A DNA stretch of 64,000 nucleotides from an uncultured Eubacterium sp. (GTDB lineage Bacteria; Bacillota; Clostridia; Lachnospirales; Lachnospiraceae), in assembly GCA_958446835.1 (NCBI GenBank), contig CAUCXT010000008.1, positions 25,029 to 89,028 on the forward strand, read 5' to 3'. The position numbers were made by a program, and so were the translations under genes. The notes under the pieces are model-generated. The model was not told the origin of the DNA. It worked only from the letters and a program-made list of their open reading frames with translations, and ran no database searches. Positions 54,182-62,001 of this stretch are shown piece after piece. The stretch's first letter is position 1; every line of letters starts with the position of its first letter.

Positions 54182-54559
54182 TATCTGATTTACAAGAACA
54201 TTGTAAGCCTGCGTATTGTTTCCGACCTTGATTTCATAGACGCTGTGGTCAGGTCCCTCAATAAACAGGACGAAGTGCAGCTTATGGCTTAAAATCTCCT
54301 CAAACTTAAGCTGTATTGTAAGCTTGATTGTTCCATCCTTCTTGCTCTCAATAAAATAAAGGTATCTTTCAGTAATGGCAAAATATCCTCTCACAAAGCC
54401 TGTTCCTACAGTGAGGTTAGCCATGCTTCCATATAACACCTTCTGATTTCCAATAATAGTGTGCAGCTGTTCTTCCATCTTTTTCTTCTGAAGATTTTCT
54501 GAAAAGAAGATAAGGAACACTACAACTATGACAAGTAAAAGCGCAAGTACACCGGGCAT
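54161..54559 (-). CDS. Unknown small membrane-anchored protein
   Basis: A 132-residue protein with one N-terminal membrane helix ('PGVLALLLVIVVVFLIFF') and a soluble domain of about 100 residues with beta-strand pattern ('ITERYLYFIESKKDGTIKL', 'HFVLFIEGPDHSVYEIKVG'), reminiscent of a PH-like fold. I do not recognise the family. ATG 54559 is chosen because AAAGGAG lies seven bases upstream; ATG 54577 is also in frame. Confidence 0.65.
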   Translation of the reverse strand: MPGVLALLLVIVVVFLIFFSENLQKKKMEEQLHTIIGNQKVLYGSMANLTVGTGFVRGYFAITERYLYFIESKKDGTIKLTIQLKFEEILSHKLHFVLFIEGPDHSVYEIKVGNNTQAYNVLVNQIKKVVPQ

Positions 54560-54616
54560 AGTCATACTCCTTTGCATTATAATATTATCTGGCAGATGAA
54601 TCTGCTCTAAAGTTAA

Positions 54617-54645
54617 ATTTTACCATATTAAAGTGTACATGTAAA
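54617..54645 (-). promoter_or_regulatory. Promoter of the small membrane-anchored protein
   Basis: Minus strand: TTTACA (54645-54640), 17-base spacer, TAAAAT (54622-54617). TACATGTA occurs twice just upstream (54634-54652). Confidence 0.5.
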
Positions 54646-54692
54646 TACATGTATTCGGGCAAAGAATGAGATTCTCCACGCAAACTCTCTTT

Positions 54693-55012
54693 TTTTCAGG
54701 ATTCGGGTGGCAAAACATGTTCAGTTAATCTATGAGTGTATAACGTATTATATTTATGCATATCAGCTCCATTGTCCGAAGCAAGATGTTCAAAGAACTC
54801 TGATAAAGGTATTCTATTCGTCCGCCACCGAAGCAAAGCATACATCCGTGTATGCATTGCTTCTAAAGCAGCATCCGTGCTGCTTTTGGCTAGATACTTA
54901 GCAGAGTTCTAAGAACATCTAAGCTTCTCCCAAAAGTCGTGATATGCATAAATATAATACGTTATACACAGCTAGGTATATATAACATGTTTTGCCACCC
55001 GAATCCTGAAAA
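54693..55012. repeat. 320-bp nested inverted-repeat element
   Basis: A gene-free element. Outer arms 54693-54721 and 54984-55012 are perfect 29-bp inverted repeats. After symmetric 14-base mismatched segments (54722-54735, 54970-54983), a second perfect pair of 30 bp follows (54736-54765 with 54940-54969). Further in are AGATGTTC and AGAACTCTG (54784-54802) with complements at 54902-54920. The centre holds two hairpins (54830-54863, 54865-54886), each capped by TCCG. No transposase or clear target-site duplication is seen. It could be a MITE, a structured RNA gene or a protein-binding cruciform. Confidence 0.85.
54830..54886 (+). repeat. Paired TCCG-loop hairpins at the centre of the element
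   Basis: Hairpin 1: 54830-54844 with 54849-54863, 14 of 15 pairs. Hairpin 2: 54865-54873 with 54878-54886, 9 of 9 pairs. Both are closed by CA/TG around the loop TCCG (54845-54848 and 54874-54877). They share AAGCA-type stems (GAAGCAAAGCATACA, AAAGCAGCA) and are one base apart. Confidence 0.85.
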
Positions 55013-55045
55013 TATGATTGTTGCCGCTTTTCGGATATAATTTAC

Positions 55046-55074
55046 TTGCAAGGTCACTCAATTGAGATTATAAT
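55046..55074 (+). promoter_or_regulatory. Promoter of the Fur-family gene
   Basis: TTGCAA (55046-55051), 17-base spacer, TATAAT (55069-55074), just downstream of the palindromic element. Confidence 0.7.
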
Positions 55075-55106
55075 GTTTGGTAAGTATTGTTTTGGAGTAC
55101 ATAGAT

Positions 55107-55610
55107 ATGGAGAATAACGAAAAGGGTGCATATCGCACAAAGCAGAGAGAAATCATATTGGATTACCTGAAAAAATGTCAGGATGGACATGTCACCATTG
55201 ATGAGGTCACCGACCACCTGAAGAATGAAGGTAATAAGGTTGGACGAACGACCATCTATCGATATATGGAGAAGCTTGCAGATGAAGGATTTCTTCGGAA
55301 ATATTATATAGAAGAGGGCGTCGGGGCATGCTATCAGTACCAAGGTGAGGATACTGCATGCCGTAATCATTTTCATCTCAAATGCGTAAAGTGTGGCAAG
55401 CTGTTTCACGTAAGCTGTGATTTCCTTCAGCAGATAGAGGAGCATGTTTACGAACATCATCATTTTCTGGTAGACAATTCTAAAACGGTACTGTACGGTG
55501 TATGTGAAGATTGTCAGAAAGATACCGATGAAGATATCGGCACTCATCACGGGGGATGCGGCTGCGGACATGAGCACAACAACGACAATAAGACAGGAAG
55601 AGGAGAATAG
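55107..55610 (+). CDS. Fur-family metalloregulator with His/Cys-rich tail
   Basis: A 167-residue Fur/Zur/PerR-type repressor. Winged helix about 10-90 ('VGRTTIYRYMEKLADEGFLR'), metal and dimer domain with 'HFHLKCVKCGKLFHVSC' and 'GVCEDC' (structural zinc). The last 20 residues, 'THHGGCGCGHEHNN', add possible metal ligands unusual for the family. Zinc or iron sensing cannot be decided, though the tail hints at zinc. ATG 55107 follows GGAG; lysA begins two bases after the stop. Confidence 0.9.
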   Translation: MENNEKGAYRTKQREIILDYLKKCQDGHVTIDEVTDHLKNEGNKVGRTTIYRYMEKLADEGFLRKYYIEEGVGACYQYQGEDTACRNHFHLKCVKCGKLFHVSCDFLQQIEEHVYEHHHFLVDNSKTVLYGVCEDCQKDTDEDIGTHHGGCGCGHEHNNDNKTGRGE

Positions 55611-55612
55611 CC

Positions 55613-56887
55613 ATGGAAAAGAAACCATTTGTGACACTTGAACAGTTAAAGGAGATCGACAAGACATATTCAACACCTTATCATATATATGATGAGAAGG
55701 GTATACGTGAGAACGTAAAGAAGCTTAGGGAGGCTTTTTCATGGAATAAGGGCTTCAGAGAGTATTTCGCTGTGAAGGCTACTCCGAATCCATTTTTGGT
55801 AAATATTCTTAAGGAGTATGACTGCGGTGTGGATTGTTCTTCACTTACCGAGCTTATGTTTGCAAAGGCTCTTGATTTTGACGGACAGCATATCATGTTT
55901 TCATCAAATGCAACACCTGCTGAGGAATTTGAATATGCTCATAAGATAAATGCAACCATAAATCTTGATGATTTTACACATATACAGTTTCTAGACGATA
56001 TATGCGGCATTCCTGAGACTATATCCTGCCGATTCAATCCAGGCGGATATTTCCAGATTGCCAATTCAATAATGGATAATCCGGGAGATGCCAAGTATGG
56101 CTTTACAAAGGAACAGCTTATTGAAGGATTTAAAATTTTAAAGCAGAAGGGCGCCAAGCATTTTGGTATTCATGCTTTCCTTGCAAGCAACACGGTAACT
56201 AACGAATATTATCCGACTCTTGCAAAGATTCTGTTTGAGCTTGCAGTTGAAGTATCCGAAAAGACCGGCTGCGACATTAAGTTCATCAATCTTTCGGGCG
56301 GTATCGGTATTCCTTACAGACCGGATCAGGAGCCTAACGATATCCTTGCCATCGGTGAGGGTGTAAGAAAGGTATATGAAGAAGTGTTAGTTCCTGCCGG
56401 AATGGGCGATGTGGCTATTTATACGGAGCTTGGAAGATTCATGATGGGACCTTATGGTCATCTTGTAACAAAAGCAATACATGAGAAGCACACCTACAAG
56501 GAGTATATAGGTTGTGACGCCTGTGCGGCTAATCTTATGCGCCCGGCGATGTATGGTGCATACCATCATATAACGGTTATGGGCAAGGAGAATGAGCCAT
56601 GCGACCACAAGTACGATGTTACAGGTTCACTCTGCGAGAACAATGACAAGTTTGCAATCGACCGCATGCTTCCTAAGATTGATATGGGAGATTTCCTTGT
56701 TATCCATGACACAGGTGCACACGGCTTCTCGATGGGATACAATTATAATGGCAAGCTCCGCTCAGCAGAGCTTCTACTGTGTGAGGACGGCTCGGTGAAG
56801 CTCATAAGACGCGCAGAGACACCGAAGGATTACTTTGCGACCTTTGACTGCTTTCATATTTTTGACAAGGTATTAGAAGAAAAATAA
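55613..56887 (+). CDS. lysA: Diaminopimelate decarboxylase
   Basis: Last step of lysine synthesis, a PLP-dependent fold-III enzyme of 424 residues. The PLP lysine is in 'EYFAVKATPNPFL', the glycine loop in 'NLSGGIGIPY', 'ELGRFMMGPYG' matches the EPGR motif and 'CDACAANLMRPAMY' carries the active-site Cys. The usual 'HIGS' stretch reads 'HAFLAS', as in a divergent clostridial lysA group. Tightly linked to the Fur-family gene, so possibly co-regulated. Confidence 0.9.
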   Translation: MEKKPFVTLEQLKEIDKTYSTPYHIYDEKGIRENVKKLREAFSWNKGFREYFAVKATPNPFLVNILKEYDCGVDCSSLTELMFAKALDFDGQHIMFSSNATPAEEFEYAHKINATINLDDFTHIQFLDDICGIPETISCRFNPGGYFQIANSIMDNPGDAKYGFTKEQLIEGFKILKQKGAKHFGIHAFLASNTVTNEYYPTLAKILFELAVEVSEKTGCDIKFINLSGGIGIPYRPDQEPNDILAIGEGVRKVYEEVLVPAGMGDVAIYTELGRFMMGPYGHLVTKAIHEKHTYKEYIGCDACAANLMRPAMYGAYHHITVMGKENEPCDHKYDVTGSLCENNDKFAIDRMLPKIDMGDFLVIHDTGAHGFSMGYNYNGKLRSAELLLCEDGSVKLIRRAETPKDYFATFDCFHIFDKVLEEK

Positions 56888-56905
56888 TCAGAAGAGGATT
56901 TATTT

Positions 56906-58312
56906 ATGGCTGAACTAAGTAATATAGCGGCTGAGCTTTCCAAGGGAAAGAATGTCGACACGAATTTATCAAAATATGCTGACGGAATGAACTCACTGTA
57001 TGGCAGGATGGGCTATGTAAAGCTCGCACTCAATCTGTATTCCTTTGCGGAGGTGTACGGTGAGGATACGCAGTACACACAGCTTGTCTCAGACTATGCA
57101 CTCAGACTTGCAAACGCAGTGAAAGCCGGTATTTCAGACGAAAATGCCGATGAATCTAATGTAGATAAGGCTCTTGCGGATATAGATGAGCTCAGAAATG
57201 AACTTATTGAAAGAATGGAGATACTCACAGCCTTTACGGACAGATTTCAGGTGTATGAGTATGTGCTGAATCGTATAGAGTATAATTTTAAGGAATGTGA
57301 TATCAATTCCGATTACTACGATGACAAGTTTGAAAAGGATATTCTCAACTATATTGTCTCGGACAAAGACAATTCTGTTGTAAATATGAAAATAGGGCAG
57401 GTTGTGAGCCAGATTCCAATGCGCCTTTCAAAGAACAAGTTCTTTGAACTTCTCCACGATGCATTTACACTGTACAAGGGTTCGGACACGGCTGCGGTGG
57501 AGGATTTCATCTATATGCTCCGTTCCGTGTCCATGCTCCATACCCCTGAAAACTTCGACACAGCGTTTGATGTCCTCTCAGACAGCCTTAATAAGCTTGA
57601 CAGCTTCTCCTATGTCGACATGACAAAGGAGGATTATTTTGAAGCTGCCGGAATTCTTGCAGATGCGACAGAGTACGTTGTGAATGTCACAGACGTTTTC
57701 GTTCTTCTCATGGATGCGGTAAATGATGCATACATGGTTCTTCTTACATCAGGCAAGGCTATCGTTGATGGTACAGCAAGACAGCACTGCCTTAAGATTA
57801 TTGATATGGCACTTGATGCGATATATGACCGCGTACTTCCTACAGAAGATTCCTTTGACAGCTTCGTGGCAATCGAAGGTGTGCAGGAGAAGCTCTCGAC
57901 ACAGCTCTCATCGGACAGCTATGCACTCGATGATGTCCACAATTCCTATATGGGAAGGGCAGAGCAGCTTGGACTTAGTGAAGATTACGAGAAGCTTTTC
58001 AAGCTTGAGAGACTCAGCTCAGGAAGCAGCTTTATGAAGCTCGTTGAGGATAAGCTGTCGAATATTATTGCGGATGAAGCATATATTAACAGCAGATGCG
58101 ATGAGCTTACCAGTGAACTGGCAGATTTCTTCGCAGAGCATGAAAGACCATTTAACAGGGCAGTCATGTCCGGAATTCTTGGAAGCCTTCCTGTTTTCTT
58201 TAACAATATGGAGGAAATCAAGAAGTATATACATGTTGCACTTGGACAGTGCAGTGATGAAGCAGAACGCAAATCATGCATGAAGCTTATGTTGGATCTG
58301 ATGAATGAGTAA
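56906..58312 (+). CDS. Unknown acidic helical protein
   Basis: A 468-residue protein I do not recognise. It appears almost wholly alpha-helical and acidic, without signal peptide, membrane segment or catalytic motif, suggesting a repeat-like scaffold. AGAGGA precedes the ATG, and it begins 18 bases after lysA. Downstream genes are another unknown and the DUF2953-GerW pair, so a sporulation or envelope link is possible but unproven. Confidence 0.75.
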   Translation: MAELSNIAAELSKGKNVDTNLSKYADGMNSLYGRMGYVKLALNLYSFAEVYGEDTQYTQLVSDYALRLANAVKAGISDENADESNVDKALADIDELRNELIERMEILTAFTDRFQVYEYVLNRIEYNFKECDINSDYYDDKFEKDILNYIVSDKDNSVVNMKIGQVVSQIPMRLSKNKFFELLHDAFTLYKGSDTAAVEDFIYMLRSVSMLHTPENFDTAFDVLSDSLNKLDSFSYVDMTKEDYFEAAGILADATEYVVNVTDVFVLLMDAVNDAYMVLLTSGKAIVDGTARQHCLKIIDMALDAIYDRVLPTEDSFDSFVAIEGVQEKLSTQLSSDSYALDDVHNSYMGRAEQLGLSEDYEKLFKLERLSSGSSFMKLVEDKLSNIIADEAYINSRCDELTSELADFFAEHERPFNRAVMSGILGSLPVFFNNMEEIKKYIHVALGQCSDEAERKSCMKLMLDLMNE

Positions 58313-58352
58313 TATATATGTAATATAATAGAAGGTGGGAGGCGTGATTGCT

Positions 58353-58703
58353 GTGCATTATATCTGGTACGATAAGCTATATTTTAAAGAAGACAATGCT
58401 AGAAAAAAGACACGTCTGCTTCACCGCCTTGAAAAGGGTAAGCTAGAGCCAAACGTATACATTCTTGCTCTTCCCGAATCAAAAGAGCGCAATATACTTG
58501 ATATATACAGCTCCCTTGAGCTTATGCAGCCTCACTATAAGAACCGCAGTAAATACGTTGTCGGGATAGCGCGCGGAAAGCAGGATGCGATAGAGCTCGC
58601 CTCATCCATAGTTGAGGATATGTATAATACCAACGGTAACTTTGATATAAGGGCATTTCTCAATTTCTATGAGGACACACTCTCCGGCAAGGAGGTGTTG
58701 TAG
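58353..58703 (+). CDS. Unknown small protein
   Basis: A 116-residue basic protein, unrecognised, starting 'MHYIWYDKLYFKEDNARKK' and containing 'VYILALPESKERNILDIYSS' and 'YVVGIARGKQDAIELASSIV'. GTG 58353 is chosen because GGGAGG at 58337-58342 gives the right spacing; in-frame GTGs at 58335 and 58344 do not. Its stop abuts the TTG start of the next gene, so the pair is coupled. Confidence 0.7.
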   Translation: MHYIWYDKLYFKEDNARKKTRLLHRLEKGKLEPNVYILALPESKERNILDIYSSLELMQPHYKNRSKYVVGIARGKQDAIELASSIVEDMYNTNGNFDIRAFLNFYEDTLSGKEVL

Positions 58704-59735
58704 TTGCTGTTTTTAAAAATACTGCTATGCATATTGAAGATTATCGGGATTGTCCTTCTTGTGATTGTGGGCATTGTTCTTTTAATTCTATGTCTGCTGT
58801 TGCTTGTTCCAATACGATATAGAGTGCATGCCTCATTCTATGGTAAGCCTCGCGTGTCGGCTCATGTCACATATCTCTTGAGATTGCTGCATGTGAATTT
58901 TGAACTGGACGGAAAGAAATCCGAACTTAAAATAAAGTTATTTGGACATAATATTTCCGATGAAGAAAAGTCCGATGACAAGGAGACTACAGACAGCCCT
59001 AGGCAGGACAATAGCGCCGTCAAGGAAGAACATGACGCTGTGAAAACCGGCGAAGCGGTGAAAAGCTGCGAAGTTGTGAAAAGCGATGTAGCTGTTAAAA
59101 CCAGTGAAGTGGTAATGAATGACGGATTAACTAAAAACGGTAAAACGGTGGAAACAGGTGAAGCTTCAAATGGAAGCGAAGCTGATGAAATCAGGGAAAA
59201 CGAAAAAATCAAGGAAGCCGAAACGGTCAATAAAACTGATAAGCTCACTGAACCGGAAAGAACCCAAAAAGCGAAAGAATCTGCCAGACATAAAGAACAT
59301 AAAGAGCCGAAAAGCCGCCAGGATAAGAAAGCTGACCTTGCAGCTGAAAACTCTGATTCGTCATCAAACGCAATTGCAGATAAGGTCAAATCAATAGTCT
59401 CTCTGATAAAAGAAAACCGCGGCGTTATAGATTTTGTTATGAAACAACTGAAGCTTCTGTTTAAGCATATCATGCCCGGAAGCCATACAATATCCATAAA
59501 GCTCGGTCTTGATGACCCTGCACTGCTCGGTGAAATCGTTGGAGGAATATCCGTTTTCAGAGCGATGACCGGGATTGTCATAAATATAACACCTGTATGG
59601 GATGACAAGGTTTTTGAAGCAGAGTTGGATTTTAAGGGCAGAATTATTCTCGGCAGAGTATTATATATAGCCGCCAGAGTATATTTTAACAAAGAAGTCA
59701 AAAAAATAATTAAAACCATAAAAAATAGTAGGTAA
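58704..59735 (+). CDS. DUF2953 membrane protein (YtfI-like)
   Basis: A 343-residue protein: N-terminal membrane helix ('IGIVLLVIVGIVLLILCLLL'), the DUF2953 strand 'VPIRYRVHASFYGKPRV', a long charged linker (about 85-215) made of degenerate Val-Lys-Thr/Ser-Glu units, and a conserved C-terminal region. In Bacillus ytfI precedes ytfJ, as here. The start is TTG 58704, directly after the preceding stop; AAGGAGGTG at 58689-58697 supports it. Confidence 0.82.
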   Translation: MLFLKILLCILKIIGIVLLVIVGIVLLILCLLLLVPIRYRVHASFYGKPRVSAHVTYLLRLLHVNFELDGKKSELKIKLFGHNISDEEKSDDKETTDSPRQDNSAVKEEHDAVKTGEAVKSCEVVKSDVAVKTSEVVMNDGLTKNGKTVETGEASNGSEADEIRENEKIKEAETVNKTDKLTEPERTQKAKESARHKEHKEPKSRQDKKADLAAENSDSSSNAIADKVKSIVSLIKENRGVIDFVMKQLKLLFKHIMPGSHTISIKLGLDDPALLGEIVGGISVFRAMTGIVINITPVWDDKVFEAELDFKGRIILGRVLYIAARVYFNKEVKKIIKTIKNSR

Positions 59736-59751
59736 ACAGGAGGAGTTTAAA

Positions 59752-60162
59752 ATGGCAGACAATAACAAGTTCAATTCAACAGTTGAATCTCTCTTTTCAG
59801 GAATGGACAGCTTTGTAAGCGCTAAGACAGTAGTAGGAGATGCAGTTACGGTGAATGACACCATCATCGTTCCACTAGTTGACGTGGCATTTGGCGTGGG
59901 TGCAGGTGCATTTTCAGGTGATACCAAGAATAATGCCGGAGGCGGACTCGGTGCTAAGCTTTCTCCAAGTGCAGTGCTTGTAATACAGAACGGACAGACC
60001 AAGCTTGTGAATGTTAAGAATCAGGATACCATGACCAAGATTCTTGATATGGTTCCGGACATAGTCGACAAGGTGGCGGATATCGCCGGTGGAAAGAAGA
60101 ACAAAAAAGACGAAGCGGTTGACGAAGCCATAAATGATATTACCGGAAATGATAATAAGTAA
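59752..60162 (+). CDS. ytfJ: GerW/YtfJ family sporulation protein
   Basis: A 136-residue YtfJ protein with 'VVGDAVTVNDTIIVPLVDVA', 'FGVGAGAF', and a glycine-rich 'NAGGGLGAKLSPSAVLVIQNG' segment. In B. subtilis it is a forespore protein needed for normal germination. AGGAGG precedes the ATG; it forms a unit with the DUF2953 gene. Confidence 0.92.
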   Translation: MADNNKFNSTVESLFSGMDSFVSAKTVVGDAVTVNDTIIVPLVDVAFGVGAGAFSGDTKNNAGGGLGAKLSPSAVLVIQNGQTKLVNVKNQDTMTKILDMVPDIVDKVADIAGGKKNKKDEAVDEAINDITGNDNK

Positions 60163-60179
60163 TATTTAAGGTGAATCTG

Positions 60180-60857
60180 ATGTCAGTTAAGAAAATAATA
60201 AAGGGAATAAGTTATACATGCTGCGCGGCTGTCCTTGTGGCAGCCGTGTATGCTTTTGCGGTCAATGGATATGTGATACACAAAACCGGCACCTATATAC
60301 TGAACACCGATGAAGCTGCTGCACTTTCGGATGTAGACTGTATACTGGTTCTCGGAGCTGCTGTTAAACCGGATAAGACTCCAAGCAATATGCTCTATGA
60401 CAGAATTATGACCGGTGTCAATCTATATAAGCTCGGCGCGTCAAAAGACATAATAATGAGCGGTGACCACGGCAGCAATGATTACAATGAAGTCGGTACC
60501 ATGAAAAAATATGCAATTGATTCCGGTGTGCCGTCAAATGCCATATATATGGATCACGCTGGTTTTTCTACATACGATAGCCTGTATCGTGCCAGAAATA
60601 TATTTGGAGCCAAAAAAATTATTATTGTTTCCCAGAAATATCATCTGTACAGAGCAATATACCTTGCCAGGTCACTTGGCATGGAGGCTTACGGAGTTCC
60701 GGCAGACTTAAGAAGCTATTCGGGGCAGTACAAAAGGGAAATCCGCGAAATACTTGCGAGAAACAAAGATTTTATTCTCGCGAAAACAAAACCACAATCA
60801 AAATATCTTGGTGATGCCGTAATTCTCAATGAAAATGGTGATGTGACAAATGATTAA
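60180..60857 (+). CDS. SanA/YdcF-like DUF218 membrane protein
   Basis: A 225-residue protein with an N-terminal membrane anchor ('GISYTCCAAVLVAAVYAFAV') and an outward DUF218 domain: 'ILVLGAAVKPDKTPSNML', 'IIMSGDHGSNDYNEVGTM' and 'IIIVSQKYHLYRAIYLA'. SanA affects envelope permeability to vancomycin in E. coli; the mechanism is unknown. ATG 60180 has AAGGTG upstream. Last gene of the run from the Fur-family gene. Confidence 0.87.
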   Translation: MSVKKIIKGISYTCCAAVLVAAVYAFAVNGYVIHKTGTYILNTDEAAALSDVDCILVLGAAVKPDKTPSNMLYDRIMTGVNLYKLGASKDIIMSGDHGSNDYNEVGTMKKYAIDSGVPSNAIYMDHAGFSTYDSLYRARNIFGAKKIIIVSQKYHLYRAIYLARSLGMEAYGVPADLRSYSGQYKREIREILARNKDFILAKTKPQSKYLGDAVILNENGDVTND

Positions 60858-60907
60858 AAACAATTATATGAAAAACGTCTTAATGGGTTTCATATAATTG
60901 TTTTTTT
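60856..60907 (+). terminator. Terminator after SanA-like gene
   Basis: A perfect 18-bp stem (60856-60873 with 60888-60905) and a 14-base loop, followed by more T. Left arm overlaps the stop codon. Confidence 0.9.
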
Positions 60908-61011
60908 AACACCACATGCTTTTAAAGACTTGATTAGAATGTGGTTGTGAATAATGACGCATATAGTGCATATAATAGAATAGAGCAGCAGGTATATGGA
61001 GGAAAACTCCT

Positions 61012-61155
61012 GTGGTGAGAATAATAGGCTTTATGATGTTCTGGATTGCAGTGGGAATGATAATAGGGCTGCTTATTGAGAATGTTTTCTGGGGAATCGT
61101 AATAATAATCCTTCTGATGCTGTGTGGATATAATCTGTTCTGCAGTTGTAAATAG
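61012..61155 (+). CDS. Small membrane protein (47 aa)
   Basis: A short ORF in the gap between the SanA-like gene and rpmB. GTG 61012 has GGAGG at 60998-61002 (nine-base spacing). The translation starts 'MVRIIGFMMFWIAVGMIIG', passes through 'LLIENVFWGIVIIILLMLC' and ends 'GYNLFCSCK', giving two hydrophobic segments. A TATAAT at 60971-60976 may be its -10. The gene looks real because of ribosome site and composition, but its function is unknown; some spore or envelope proteins are like this. Confidence 0.6.
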   Translation: MVRIIGFMMFWIAVGMIIGLLIENVFWGIVIIILLMLCGYNLFCSCK

Positions 61156-61182
61156 TCTGACAGTAATCTTATTTCATTAATG

Positions 61183-61212
61183 AAAAAAAAGCCTCGGAAA
61201 ATTCCGGGGCTT
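61183..61212 (-). terminator. rpmB terminator
   Basis: On the minus strand AAGCCCCGGAA pairs with TTCCGAGGCTT (61212-61189) and is followed by a T run. Confidence 0.85.
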
Positions 61213-61232
61213 AATTAACATCAAACTCTTGA

Positions 61233-61418
61233 CTACGCTCTTGTAACAGCGCCTGATCTTAAGCAAGAAGTACATACATACATCTTTCTTGGACCTGCTG
61301 TTGTCAAAACCTTAACTGACTTAACGTTTGACTTCCACATCTTGTTTGATTTTCTGTTAGAGTGACTTACCTTGAGTCCAAAATGAGCACCCTTATCACA
61401 AACAGCACACTTTGCCAT
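61233..61418 (-). CDS. rpmB: Ribosomal protein bL28
   Basis: A 61-residue L28: 'MAKCAVCDKGAHFGLKVSHS' with a CxxC pair, 'NRKSNKMWKSNVKSVKV' and a second 'CTSC' pair, so a zinc-binding form. Divergent from asp23-fakA, as in Bacillus. Confidence 0.96.
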   Translation of the reverse strand: MAKCAVCDKGAHFGLKVSHSNRKSNKMWKSNVKSVKVLTTAGPRKMYVCTSCLRSGAVTRA

Positions 61419-61470
61419 GATTGCACCTCCTCAAAGCTTAATAATGCCTACTCGGCTGACAACAGAAGTT

Positions 61471-61499
61471 ATGATAACAGATATTTGAATATTTTGCAA
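61471..61499 (-). promoter_or_regulatory. rpmB promoter
   Basis: Minus strand: TTGCAA (61499-61494), 17-base spacer, TATCAT (61476-61471). Confidence 0.7.
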
Positions 61500-61537
61500 G
61501 CAAAAAAAATATTTTTTTAAAGATTTTCACTTTTAAG

Positions 61538-61566
61538 TTGGATTTTGTATAGAAATAATGTATAAT
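61538..61566 (+). promoter_or_regulatory. Promoter of asp23-fakA
   Basis: TTGGAT (61538-61543), 17-base spacer, TATAAT (61561-61566). Confidence 0.75.
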
Positions 61567-61617
61567 AACAATATCATGACTTTGTAAACCGTGAATCACA
61601 CGGAGATTGGAGGAACC

Positions 61618-61977
61618 ATGAAAGGTCGAATTGAAAATAAATTAGGAACTATTATGATAGACCCTGAAGTTATAGCAATGTTTGCGGGAACAACCGCCAT
61701 AGAGAGCTTCGGTATCGTCGGAATGGCTGCCGTAAGCATGAAGGATGGACTGGTTAAGCTCCTTAAAAGAGAGAGTCTTACACATGGAATTAATGTAAAG
61801 ATTGATGAAGAGAACTTGATTACTTTGGATTTTCATGTTATTGTATCGTACGGAGTTTCCATTTCTGCTGTAGCAGATAACCTTGTGAACAGTGTCAAGT
61901 ATAAGGTTGAAGAATTTGCAGGCATGAAGATTAAGCAGATCAATATATTTGTTGATGGCGTAAGAGTAATTGACTAA
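61618..61977 (+). CDS. Asp23/Gls24 family protein (YloU-like)
   Basis: A 119-residue DUF322 protein starting 'MKGRIENKLGTIMIDPEVIA' with 'GIVGMAA' and ending 'INIFVDGVRVID'. It corresponds to B. subtilis YloU, encoded before fakA (yloV). A paralogue is cut by the left window edge. ATG 61618 has GGAGG upstream; an in-frame start at 61591 is less likely. Confidence 0.92.
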   Translation: MKGRIENKLGTIMIDPEVIAMFAGTTAIESFGIVGMAAVSMKDGLVKLLKRESLTHGINVKIDEENLITLDFHVIVSYGVSISAVADNLVNSVKYKVEEFAGMKIKQINIFVDGVRVID

Positions 61978-62001
61978 CCGTTATTTAAGGAGGATTTTAA
62001 A

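Noticed and set aside
54707..54901. 64-codon ORF within the 320-bp element
   Set aside because: It merely reads through the inverted-repeat arm and hairpins, has no ribosome site and has no protein-like pattern.
58862..59719. 285-codon minus-strand ORF opposite the DUF2953 gene
   Set aside because: Antisense of the low-complexity linker, hence Ser/Leu-rich; the sense gene has the ribosome site and context.
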